In this document: positions 8,049 to 15,930 of the stretch, piece by piece | Numbering within the stretch: position 1 is the first letter of the stretch | Layout: each line of letters begins with the position of its first letter | DNA from: Holophaga sp. | GTDB lineage: Bacteria > Acidobacteriota > Holophagae > Holophagales > Holophagaceae | Direction: 5' to 3' | DNA length: 64,000 bases | Assembly: GCA_031292735.1 (NCBI GenBank) | Contig: JARLGP010000304.1 | Span: forward strand, 13,397-77,396 | Notes under the pieces: model-generated | What the model was told of the DNA's origin: nothing | The model's input: only the letters and a program-made list of their open reading frames with translations | The model's database searches: none | Made by a program: the position numbers and the translations under genes

Positions 8049-9035
8049 ATGGCCGTCAATCTGAAAGGAAGAAGCTTTCTTTCCCTCATGGACTTCTCCG
8101 TGGAAGAAGTGCGCTACCTGCTGGACCTCTCCCGGGATCTGAAGGCCAAGAAACGCATGGGCGTCCACAGCGACCTGCTCAAGGGCAAGACCATCGTGCT
8201 GTTGTTCGAGAAGTCCTCCACCCGCACCCGCTGCGCCTTCGAGGTTGCCGCGCTGGAAGAGGGCGGCCACGTCACCTTCCTGGACAGCAGCAGCTCCCAG
8301 ATGGGCAAGAAGGAGTCCCTGGAGGACAGCGCCAAGGTGCTGGGCCGGTTCTTCGACGGCATCGAGTACCGCGGCTTCAAGCAGGAAGTGGTGGAGAGCC
8401 TCGCCCGGTTCTCCGGGGTCCCGGTGTTCAACGGGCTCACCGACGTGGACCACCCCACCCAGATCCTGGCGGATTTCCTCACCATCGAGGAGCACGTGGC
8501 CAAGCCGCTCGACAAGGTGAAGCTGGTGTTCGCCGGCGACATCCGCAACAACATGTCCTACGCCCTGATGTACGGCGCGGCCAAGACCGGCATGCACTTC
8601 GTCGGCCTGGGCCCCAAGGCGCTCAGCCCCAGCGAGGCGGTCCTGGCCCGGGTGCGCGAAGCGGCGAAGCTCACCGGCGCCACGATCGAGATCACCGACG
8701 ACCCGGCCGCGGTGGCGGGCGCCGACGCGATCTACACCGACGTGTGGGCCTCCATGGGCGAGGAGGACCAGATCCCCGAACGGGTCCGGCTGCTCACCCC
8801 CTACAAGGTCACCATGGAGATGGTGGACCGCACGGGGAACCCCGACCTGATCTTCCTGCACTGCCTGCCGTCCTTCCACGACTTCGAGACCAAGCTGGCC
8901 AAGGACATGCAGGCCAAGGGCCTGGACATCCGGGAAGTCACCGACGAGGTGTTCCGCAGCCGGCATTCGGTGGTGTTCGACGAGGCCGAGAACCGCATGC
9001 ACACCATCAAGGCGGTGCTGGTGGCCACTCTCTAG
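8049..9035 (+). CDS. arcB: Ornithine carbamoyltransferase (catabolic type by context)
   Basis: Transfers a carbamoyl group between ornithine and carbamoyl phosphate; in the deiminase pathway it works in the phosphorolytic direction, splitting citrulline to ornithine and carbamoyl phosphate. The 328-residue protein has the carbamoyl-phosphate motif SSTRTR (residues 56-61), the segment [25 protein letters not shown], and HCLPSFHD (from about residue 271) with the active-site Cys. The ATG at 8049 follows AAGGAG. It is first in arcB-arcC-arcA. The symbol arcB rather than argF is chosen because carbamate kinase and arginine deiminase follow; sequence alone does not separate catabolic from anabolic enzymes. 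Confidence 0.93.
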   Translation: MAVNLKGRSFLSLMDFSVEEVRYLLDLSRDLKAKKRMGVHSDLLKGKTIVLLFEKSSTRTRCAFEVAALEEGGHVTFLDSSSSQMGKKESLEDSAKVLGRFFDGIEYRGFKQEVVESLARFSGVPVFNGLTDVDHPTQILADFLTIEEHVAKPLDKVKLVFAGDIRNNMSYALMYGAAKTGMHFVGLGPKALSPSEAVLARVREAAKLTGATIEITDDPAAVAGADAIYTDVWASMGEEDQIPERVRLLTPYKVTMEMVDRTGNPDLIFLHCLPSFHDFETKLAKDMQAKGLDIREVTDEVFRSRHSVVFDEAENRMHTIKAVLVATL

Positions 9036-9057
9036 TCCAGGTCTACATTCTTCCTTT

Positions 9058-9082
9058 CCGCAACCCCCCGGTTGCGGTTTTT
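9058..9082 (+). terminator. Intrinsic terminator between arcB and arcC
   Basis: CCGCAAC (9058-9064), loop of six, GTTGCGG (9071-9077), then five T. The 7-bp perfect stem and T-run form a compact rho-independent terminator 22 nt after the arcB stop and only 13 nt before the arcC ATG, inside an otherwise tight operon. It could reduce arcC/arcA transcription relative to arcB or stabilise the arcB 3' end. Confidence 0.75.
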
Positions 9083-9095
9083 CATTGGGAACATC

Positions 9096-10043
9096 ATGTC
9101 CAAGAAAATCGCCCTGATCGCCATCGGTGGAAACGCCCTGCTCCAGGAGAAGCAGCGCGGGCTCCAGGAGGAGCAGCTGGAGAATGCCCGGCAGACGGCG
9201 GAGATGTTCGGCCGGATGATCCAGGAGGGCTACTCCCTCTGTGTGGTGCACGGCAACGGCCCCCAGGTGGGCAACATCCTCATCCAGCAGGAGGCCGCCT
9301 CCATCCGGATCCCGCCCTACAGCCTCGACCTCTGCGACGCCATGACCCAGGGCTCCATGGGCTACATGATCGAGCGGATGCTCATCAACCGCCTGGCCTT
9401 CCTCAAGCTGGCGGTGCCGGTGAGCACCCTGCTCACCGAGGTGGTGGTGGACAAGGACGACCCCGGCTTCAGCCACCCCACCAAGCCGGTGGGGCCGTTC
9501 TACAACCGGTTCCGGGCCGAGGAGCTGCAGAAGCAGAAGCGCTGGGCCATGAAGGAGGATTCCGGCCGGGGCTACCGCAAGGTGGTGCCCTCGCCCCAGC
9601 CGCTGGAGATCATCCAGCTGGACGCCATCAAGCTGCTGCTCCAGGCCGGGCACTGCGTCATCGCCGGCGGCGGCGGCGGGATCCCGGTGATCCGCGACGC
9701 GTCCGGCCTGCTGGTGGGGGTGGAGGCGGTGATCGACAAGGACCGGCTGTCCTCCCTGCTGGCCCGGCAGCTGGGCGCCCACACCTACGTCATCCTCACC
9801 GGCGTGCCCAAGATCGCCCTGGATTTCGGCAAGCCCACCCAGCGCTGGGTGGACCGGCTCGGCGCCGCCGAGGCCGCCCGGTACCTGGCCGAAGGCCAGT
9901 TCCCGCCCGGTTCCATGGGGCCCAAGGTGGAGGCCGCCCTGGCCTTCATCCGCGACGGCGGCGACGAGGTGCTGATCACCAGCCCCGAAGCCCTGGAAAC
10001 CGAGGACTATGAGACGGTGGGCACCCGCATCGTCAAGGACTGA
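9096..10043 (+). CDS. arcC: Carbamate kinase
   Basis: Converts carbamoyl phosphate plus ADP to ATP, ammonia and CO2, the energy-yielding step of arginine fermentation. The 315 residues start MSKKIALIAIGGNALL, with the amino-acid-kinase signature GGNAL; further family motifs are VVHGNGPQVGN, AGGGGGIPV and TGVPKIALDFGKP. The ATG at 9096 is preferred over an upstream in-frame ATG at 9072 because the latter falls inside the terminator hairpin and the family N-terminus starts at KIALIAIGG. The Shine-Dalgarno (GGGAA) is weak. arcA follows after 17 nt. Confidence 0.94.
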   Translation: MSKKIALIAIGGNALLQEKQRGLQEEQLENARQTAEMFGRMIQEGYSLCVVHGNGPQVGNILIQQEAASIRIPPYSLDLCDAMTQGSMGYMIERMLINRLAFLKLAVPVSTLLTEVVVDKDDPGFSHPTKPVGPFYNRFRAEELQKQKRWAMKEDSGRGYRKVVPSPQPLEIIQLDAIKLLLQAGHCVIAGGGGGIPVIRDASGLLVGVEAVIDKDRLSSLLARQLGAHTYVILTGVPKIALDFGKPTQRWVDRLGAAEAARYLAEGQFPPGSMGPKVEAALAFIRDGGDEVLITSPEALETEDYETVGTRIVKD

Positions 10044-10060
10044 AGCCCCCCGGAGCATCC

Positions 10061-11368
10061 ATGTCAGAACTGCAGCTTTCCGTGTTTTCCGAAATCGACC
10101 GGCTGAAGCAGGTGGTGGTCCACCGGCCGGGCCCGGAAGTGGATCTCATGGTCCCCGATATGATGGACCAGCTCCTGTTCGACGACATCCTCAGCGGCGA
10201 TCTGGCCCGGGAGGAGCACGACGTGTTCTGCCGGGTGCTGGGCCGGGTGGCCGAGGAAGTCCTGGACATCCAGGATATGTTCATCGAATCCCTGGCGGAC
10301 GAAGCGGTCCGGCTGGCCTTCATCGAGGACCTGCGCCGGTTGTCGGACCTTTCCGAACCGTCCTGCAACCTGCTGCGGGACCTGCCCGCCGCGGAGACGG
10401 CCCGGAGCCTCATCACCGGCATCCCCTGGGACGACCACCTGCAGCACGCCAGGTGGCCGAACAACGCCTTCGACTACCGGGTGCGGCCCATCCCCAATCT
10501 CCTGTTCATGCGCGACCCCGCGGCGGTGGTGGGGCACGGCTTCAACCTCAGCTTCATGGCCACCCACGCCCGCGCCCGGGAGCCGCTGATCCTCAGCTAC
10601 GTGTTCCGGCACCATCCCCGGCTGCGCCACCTGAAGGAGACCGACCGCCTGTTCGACCAGCTCACCCCCCTGCTCCAGGGCAGCATCCGCATGCCGCTGA
10701 ACCTGGAAGGCGGCGACACCCTGGTGCTGTCCGACAAGGTCATCGCGGTGGGCTGCAGCGAACGCACCTCGGCCGACGCCATCCACGTCCTGGCGGAAAG
10801 CCTGAGGCAGGACTTCCGCCGGGGCGAAGGCACGGTGGAGACCCTGATCATGGTGCTGATGCCCAAGGTGCGCAGCGCCATGCACCTGGACACCATCTTC
10901 ACCCGGATCAGCCAGGACGAATGCCTGATCTACCCGCCCTTCTTCACCGAACAGAGCCGCGAGCTGTTGAACGTGGTCAAGTTCGACCTTCGCCACGAGA
11001 ACCTGCACACCGAGGTGCAGCCCAACCTGCTGCGGGTGCTGCAGCGGGAAGGCATCGACCTGCGGCCGGTGTTCTGCGGCGGCTCCAACCCCATCCTGCA
11101 GCAGCGCGAGCAATGGACCGACGGGGCCAACGCCTTCGCCCTGGCCCCGGGGGTGGCCATGCTCTACAGCCGCAACCCGGCCACCGCCGACGAGCTGGCC
11201 TCGGCCGGCTACCGGATCCACAACGCCAAGGAGATCAACGCCGATCCCGGCATCGATCTGCTGGACGGCCACAAGCATGCGGTCCTGCTGGACAGCGCGG
11301 AGCTGAGCCGGGCCCGGGGCGGGCCGCGCTGCATGACCATGCCCCTTTCCCGCCGGAGCGGATGTTAG
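10061..11368 (+). CDS. arcA: Arginine deiminase
   Basis: Hydrolyses arginine to citrulline and ammonia, the first step of the deiminase pathway. At 435 residues it is slightly longer than typical enzymes (about 410-420). Visible catalytic elements: FMRDPAAV, LNLEGGDTLVL, MHLDTIFTRI with the catalytic His, and the nucleophile Cys in RGGPRCMTMPL near residue 424. The substrate-loop region is TDGANAFALAPG. It starts 17 nt after arcC and its TAG overlaps tail-to-tail with the stop of the convergent dehydrogenase gene. Gene order arcB-arcC-arcA differs from the common arcA-first order. Confidence 0.94.
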   Translation: MSELQLSVFSEIDRLKQVVVHRPGPEVDLMVPDMMDQLLFDDILSGDLAREEHDVFCRVLGRVAEEVLDIQDMFIESLADEAVRLAFIEDLRRLSDLSEPSCNLLRDLPAAETARSLITGIPWDDHLQHARWPNNAFDYRVRPIPNLLFMRDPAAVVGHGFNLSFMATHARAREPLILSYVFRHHPRLRHLKETDRLFDQLTPLLQGSIRMPLNLEGGDTLVLSDKVIAVGCSERTSADAIHVLAESLRQDFRRGEGTVETLIMVLMPKVRSAMHLDTIFTRISQDECLIYPPFFTEQSRELLNVVKFDLRHENLHTEVQPNLLRVLQREGIDLRPVFCGGSNPILQQREQWTDGANAFALAPGVAMLYSRNPATADELASAGYRIHNAKEINADPGIDLLDGHKHAVLLDSAELSRARGGPRCMTMPLSRRSGC

Positions 11369-12567
11369 GGGCAGACCTGTTCGAGCAGGTTCCAGGCCTC
11401 GGCCCGGTTCAGGTAGCGCGGCACCCCGTAGGTCCCATGGGCCTCGGTGAAGGCCTGGCCGATGAGCCTTGGAAAGTCCGCACGCTTGAGGGCAGCGAAC
11501 TTGTCCGGAAGCTCCATCTCCGCGTTCATGGCCCGGATGCGCGCAATGAAGGCATCCGCCAGTTCCGGCTGGCCGGCGCCCTCGTCGCCCAGGCCCGCCA
11601 CCCGCGCCAGTTCCGCCAGGCGGCGGGTGGCGCTGGGCTTGGAAAAGTCCAGCACGTGGGGCAGCAGGATGGCATTGGCCAGGCCGTGCGGCACGTGGTA
11701 GAGGCCGCCGATCTGGTGGGCGAAGGCGTGCACATAGCCCACTCCGGTCTGGGTGAAGCCCATGCCGGCCATGCAGGAGGCCACCGCCATGCGCTCACGG
11801 GCATCCAGGTCCTTCCCCTCATGGAAGGCGGTGAGGAGGTATTTCATGACGCTGCGGGTGGCCATCCGGGCCAGGTCATCGGTCTCCGGAGTCGCCATGG
11901 TGGAAAGGAAGGACTCCACCGCGTGGGTCAGGACATCCATGCCGGTGGCAGCCGTGATGCGCGGCGGCAGGCCGGTCATGAGGCAGGGGTCCAGCGCGGC
12001 CATGCCCGGCACGGCCTTGGGATCGGCGATGAAATACTTCCGCTGTTCCCGGGGATTGGAGATCACCGCCGCGATGGTGGCTTCCGAACCGGTTCCGGCC
12101 GTGGTCGGAATGGCGAACAAAGGCAGGCCGGTCTTGCGCGACGAGGCAAAGAGCCAGAGCCCGGCCAGCTTTTCCGGATGGCAGTGGTTGGCTTGGCAAA
12201 GCTTCATGGCCTTGGCCGCATCCATGGAGGAGCCCCCACCCACCGCCAGGATGGCATCGGCCCGGAATTCCTCCAGGCGCCGGACTCCGGCCAGGACGGT
12301 GTCGCATCCGGGATCCGGTTCCACCTGGGAGAACACCTCCACCGTGACGCCCGCCTCCCGCAGGCGCCGGATGGCGCCCTCGGGCACCCCCAGGTCCAGC
12401 AGGGCCTGATCGGTGACCACCAGCACCCGCTTGAACCCCAGACCGATGATCTGCTGGCAGAGCGACAGGGAGGCGCCCACTCCGATGAAGGTGAACGGTC
12501 TGGGGAAATGCAGGAAGGGAAGGATCAGGCGGTTGAGGCGAACTTGGAAGCGGGCGAGGAGGTGCAT
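11365..12567 (-). CDS. Iron-containing alcohol dehydrogenase
   Basis: A 400-residue group III (iron-activated) alcohol dehydrogenase. The NAD(P) region carries AVGGGSSMDAAKAMKL and IPTTAGTGSEAT. Metal ligands are visible as an Asp early in the C-terminal domain (near DPCLMTG/GMDVLTHAVES), then His in THAVESF, HAFAHQIGG and HVPHGLANA. It lies 69 nt after the outer-membrane protein gene on the same strand, so the two are probably co-transcribed from the palindrome-rich region at 13.4-13.6 kb, which they share with the kinase-aldolase operon. Relatives include FucO (lactaldehyde reductase), which fits a role in reducing or oxidising a small aldehyde or polyol of that pathway; the actual substrate cannot be read from sequence. 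Confidence 0.88.
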   Translation of the reverse strand: MHLLARFQVRLNRLILPFLHFPRPFTFIGVGASLSLCQQIIGLGFKRVLVVTDQALLDLGVPEGAIRRLREAGVTVEVFSQVEPDPGCDTVLAGVRRLEEFRADAILAVGGGSSMDAAKAMKLCQANHCHPEKLAGLWLFASSRKTGLPLFAIPTTAGTGSEATIAAVISNPREQRKYFIADPKAVPGMAALDPCLMTGLPPRITAATGMDVLTHAVESFLSTMATPETDDLARMATRSVMKYLLTAFHEGKDLDARERMAVASCMAGMGFTQTGVGYVHAFAHQIGGLYHVPHGLANAILLPHVLDFSKPSATRRLAELARVAGLGDEGAGQPELADAFIARIRAMNAEMELPDKFAALKRADFPRLIGQAFTEAHGTYGVPRYLNRAEAWNLLEQVCP

Positions 12568-12636
12568 GGCGGGTATCTTTCAAAGGGTGGATTCTGAAAC
12601 AAGTGGCCCCGGGGCCGGAACGGGAATGGTTATTCC

Positions 12637-13389
12637 TTAGAACCGGCGCCCGATGCCCAGGAGGATGTTGGGGCCGGTGTCGTCCGTGTCGTCCCTCACG
12701 GTGGGCTGGCCGTTGGCGCCCGGGCCCGAGGCCGGCGCGTTCCGGCTCAGCCGGGCCCAGGTGTATGCGAGTTGCGTTTCCACAAACCAGGCGCGCCGGG
12801 CGCTGAGGAAGATATCCATGCCGATGCCCAGGTTGAGGATGGGGAAGAAGCCGTGGTTGGTCACCCGCAGCAAGTCGGTCGTCCCCCCGCCGGCGCTGCT
12901 GATGAATTTTATCGTGGTGCTATCGTTGTCATAGGCCAGACCCCCGGCCGCGGAAAGGAAGGGCACCACCCGTCCTTCTTCGCCGAAAGGCCGCATCTGG
13001 ACCAGCACCTGCAGGTCCGCATAGGTTTGATACTTCTCCTTCAGGTAAATGGAGCCTGGACCATAGCCGAAGTCCTGGGCCGTCTGGGTTCCGCCGATGC
13101 TTCCCGAACTCCAATCCCCCTCCAGGCCGACCTTCCACTTGGGCGCCACCTTCCTCAAGGCCAATATCCCGAGGTTCACGTTGGGCACGTCCTTCCATGT
13201 CTCGAAGTGGGTGCCGAAGGGGGTGTTGATGTCGTCATGGATCTGCCGGTTGGTATTGGTGTTTTTCGGCCAGCCCTGCTGCAGGTAGCCCGCGATGGAC
13301 CAGAGCGGGTCGGCCTGCTGGGCCAAGACAGGGAATGGAAGAGTTGCCAGCCAGAATAAAAGGCCGGCCGAGCGCGGCGGCAGCTTCAT
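12637..13389 (-). CDS. Outer-membrane beta-barrel-like protein of unknown function
   Basis: Secreted 250-residue protein: signal peptide ending at PVLAQQ, then alternating hydrophobic/polar strands rich in aromatic residues and glycine (WSIAGYLQQGWP, NVNLGILALRKV, KWKVGLEGDWSSGS, AWFVETQLAYTWARL), ending in ILLGIGRRF. A terminal Phe after an alternating strand is the usual Bam recognition signal. I do not recognise a named family. The gene is upstream of the alcohol dehydrogenase, and divergent from the kinase-aldolase-aminotransferase operon across four palindromic sites, so a channel for the pathway substrate is a reasonable inference. Confidence 0.6.
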   Translation of the reverse strand: MKLPPRSAGLLFWLATLPFPVLAQQADPLWSIAGYLQQGWPKNTNTNRQIHDDINTPFGTHFETWKDVPNVNLGILALRKVAPKWKVGLEGDWSSGSIGGTQTAQDFGYGPGSIYLKEKYQTYADLQVLVQMRPFGEEGRVVPFLSAAGGLAYDNDSTTIKFISSAGGGTTDLLRVTNHGFFPILNLGIGMDIFLSARRAWFVETQLAYTWARLSRNAPASGPGANGQPTVRDDTDDTGPNILLGIGRRF

Positions 13390-13471
13390 GGGAACCTCGT
13401 TGGTAGTTTGATTGTCTAAAGGTAATAGCCATTATTAAACTGCATGGTCAAGCCTTTTTTGTCATGGATAG

Positions 13472-13579
13472 AGATTATAATCTTTGGATACAAGATTATA
13501 ATCTTACACTGAGAAAAGAATGGCAAGCAGTATCCCATTTAGTAAAGATTATAATTTCTTGAAACAAGATTATAACCTT
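13472..13579. promoter_or_regulatory. Four-copy operator array, AAGATTATAATCTT type
   Basis: Four copies of a palindrome lie in the divergent intergenic region: 13472-13483 (AGATTATAATCT), 13492-13505 (perfect AAGATTATAATCTT), 13545-13558 (AAGATTATAATTTC) and 13566-13579 (AAGATTATAACCTT). Centre-to-centre distances are 21, 53 and 21 bp; two pairs spaced by two helical turns, one pair nearer each operon. The flanking DNA is strikingly AT-rich for this genome. A dimeric regulator binding cooperatively is inferred; the GntR gene at 19301-19936 is the nearest candidate. Confidence 0.72.
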
Positions 13580-13672
13580 GCACTTACAAGGCACCTGATT
13601 CCACACTTCCGGTAATCCCTTTCCTGTTTGCTTGCTTCGTTATCCTACGCGTTAGCTGTTTCTGGAGTTCGT

Positions 13673-15292
13673 GTGTCTCAAGCCTCTTCTTCCAACCTTC
13701 AGCCTCCCTTCATCCTGGCCGTGGACCTCGGCACCTCGGGCTGCAAGACCGCCCTGGTCAGCCTGGATGGCCAGGTGGCCGCATGGGCGTTCGCCGCGGT
13801 GCCCCTCCGGATCCTCCCCGGCAACGGGGCGGAGCAGGCCCCCGCCGACTGGTGGCAGGCCTTCCTGGACACCGCCCGGCAGGTCCTGACCGCCGCGGAG
13901 CCGCGCTCTGGCCAGGTGGCGGCGATCTGCTGCTCCTGCCAGGGCGAAGGGACCATCCCGGTGGACCGGGACGGCCGGGAACTGGCCAATGCGATCCTCT
14001 GGCTGGACATGCGCGGCCGGGACGCGATCCGGCAGCGGGTCCGGGGCAAGCCGAACATCGCCGGCTACGGGGCCGCCAAGCTGGCGCGCTGGCTGCGGTT
14101 CACCGGAGGGGCGCCCTCGCTCAGCGGCAAGGATCCCGCCGCACACATGCTGTTCATCCAGGAGACCTGGCCGGAGATCTTCGGGCGCACCCACAAGTTC
14201 CTCAATGTGCTCGACTACCTGAACCTGCGGCTCACCGGGAGGATGGTCTCCACGTTTGATTCCGTTCTCACCTCCTGGGTCACCGACAATCGCGATGTGG
14301 ACCGGATCCACTACCATCCCGGGCTTCTGCGCCAGCTCGGCATCGACCGCAGCCTGTTCCCGGACCTGGTCCCCTGCACCGAGGTGATCGGCACCCTGCG
14401 GCCGGACGTGGCCGAGACCCTGGGCCTGGCCGCAACCACCCCGGTGGTTGCGGGCGCCGTGGACAACACCGCGGCCGCGGTGGGCTCAGGCCAGGTGGCG
14501 GACTTCGCCGCCCACCTCTATATCGGCAATTCGTCCTGGATCGGCGCCCATGTCCCGTTCAAGAAGACCCAACTGCTGACGGAAGTCGCCTCGCTGCCCT
14601 GCGCGCTGCCCGGCCGCTATCTGATGGTCGCCTTGCAGTCCACCGCCGGCGCCAGCCTGGCCTTCCTCAAGGACCAGGTGATCTACCACAAGGACGAACT
14701 GCTGAAGGAGGCCCAGGCGCCGGACGTGTACAAGATCCTGGACCGGATCGCCGAGGGGGTGCCGGCGGGGAGTCGTGGCCTGCTGTTCACCCCCTGGCTG
14801 TTCGGCGAACGCACACCGGTTTCCGACCCAACCCTGCGCGGCGGGCTGTTCAACCTGTCGCTGGAACATAACCGGTCGGACATCGTGCGGGCCGTGCTGG
14901 AGGGGGTGGCGCTGAACACCCGCTGGATGCTGGCCCCGTCGGAGCGTTTCCTGGGCCGGAAGATCGAGGAGCTGACCATCATCGGCGGCGGCGGCTGTTC
15001 CAGCACCTGGTGCCAGATCTTCGCCGACGCGCTGGGCATCCGGATCCGCCAGCCACAGGAGCCCATGCAGGCCAACGCCGTGGGGGCCGCATGGATAGCC
15101 GCGGCCGGCCTGGGCCTGGCCGGGTTCCAGGAGTCCGCGGCCCAGGTGCGGGTCCGCGCCACCTTCCTGCCCGACCCGGCCCGGCACCTTATCTACGACG
15201 AGCTGTTCGGCCGGTTCCGGGAACTGCACCGGCGCCTCAGCCCGTTCTACCGGCGGATCAACAACGCCTTGGCCCAGGGAGGCAGACCATGA
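13673..15292 (+). CDS. FGGY-family carbohydrate kinase
   Basis: ATP-dependent kinase of the xylulokinase/fuculokinase superfamily, 539 residues. The N-terminal ATPase motif is FILAVDLGTSGCKTALVSLD; the C-terminal domain has LTIIGGGGCSSTWCQIFADA, the FGGY adenine-binding region, and later ANAVGAAWIAAAGLG. I choose the GTG at 13673, which has GGAG 5 nt upstream; an upstream TTG at 13628 is in frame but has no ribosome site. The gene overlaps the aldolase start by ATGA. It probably phosphorylates the ketose-like substrate of the following aldolase. Substrate specificity within FGGY kinases cannot be assigned by eye. Confidence 0.88.
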   Translation: MSQASSSNLQPPFILAVDLGTSGCKTALVSLDGQVAAWAFAAVPLRILPGNGAEQAPADWWQAFLDTARQVLTAAEPRSGQVAAICCSCQGEGTIPVDRDGRELANAILWLDMRGRDAIRQRVRGKPNIAGYGAAKLARWLRFTGGAPSLSGKDPAAHMLFIQETWPEIFGRTHKFLNVLDYLNLRLTGRMVSTFDSVLTSWVTDNRDVDRIHYHPGLLRQLGIDRSLFPDLVPCTEVIGTLRPDVAETLGLAATTPVVAGAVDNTAAAVGSGQVADFAAHLYIGNSSWIGAHVPFKKTQLLTEVASLPCALPGRYLMVALQSTAGASLAFLKDQVIYHKDELLKEAQAPDVYKILDRIAEGVPAGSRGLLFTPWLFGERTPVSDPTLRGGLFNLSLEHNRSDIVRAVLEGVALNTRWMLAPSERFLGRKIEELTIIGGGGCSSTWCQIFADALGIRIRQPQEPMQANAVGAAWIAAAGLGLAGFQESAAQVRVRATFLPDPARHLIYDELFGRFRELHRRLSPFYRRINNALAQGGRP

Positions 15293-15915
15293 CCATCGAA
15301 GAAGCCCGTCGGCAGGCCCTGGAGGCTTGCCTGCAACTGGCCGGACAGGGATACCTGGCCGGCACCGGCGGCAACCTGGCCGTCCGGGCCGAACACGAAC
15401 TGTTCGTGGTGACCCCCTCCGGCCGGGACTACTACAGCCTGGCGCCCGCCGATCTGTGCGTGCTCCGGCTGGACACCCTGGAGCAGGTGGAAGGTCCCTA
15501 TCCTGCGTCGGTGGAATCCGGCCTGCACGCCCGGATGCTGCGCCGGCGGCCCGACGTGGCGGCCAGTGTGCACACCCACCAGCCCCTGGCCAGCGCGGCG
15601 GCCCTGGTGGGCGAGCCCGTGCCCGTGGAACAACCGGAAGACAGGAAACACCTGGGGGCCCGCCTGGCCCTGGTCCCCTATGGGCCTTCCGGCACCTTCC
15701 TGCTGTCCCGCGCCTTCGGGCGCCGGATCCAGCCGGATATCAATGCCTACCTGCTCAGGAGCCACGGCCTGGTGTGCGTGGGCGCCGACCTCGGCGCGGC
15801 CGTGGCCAACGCCGGGCGGGTGGAACGGATTTGCGCCGCCTTCCTGCGCGCCGCCATCCAGACGAACGGAACCGGGTCCCAGGCCGCCCGGTTCGCCCTT
15901 TCCAACCTCAAGTGA
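15289..15915 (+). CDS. Class II aldolase/adducin-family aldolase
   Basis: Zinc-dependent aldolase of the FucA/AraD family, 208 residues. It carries the N-terminal GTGGNLAVR phosphate loop, VTPSGRDYYSL, a glutamate in ASVESGLHARML, the metal-binding pair in SVHTHQP, and the third histidine in LLRSHGLVCVG. All catalytic and metal residues therefore look intact. Its start codon overlaps the kinase stop (ATGA), which points to coupled translation and consecutive steps: phosphorylation, then retro-aldol cleavage to DHAP or a related phosphate and an aldehyde. A degenerate relative is encoded two genes downstream (17406-18014). Confidence 0.88.
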   Translation: MTIEEARRQALEACLQLAGQGYLAGTGGNLAVRAEHELFVVTPSGRDYYSLAPADLCVLRLDTLEQVEGPYPASVESGLHARMLRRRPDVAASVHTHQPLASAAALVGEPVPVEQPEDRKHLGARLALVPYGPSGTFLLSRAFGRRIQPDINAYLLRSHGLVCVGADLGAAVANAGRVERICAAFLRAAIQTNGTGSQAARFALSNLK

Positions 15916-15930
15916 ACCTAGGAACCCAAC

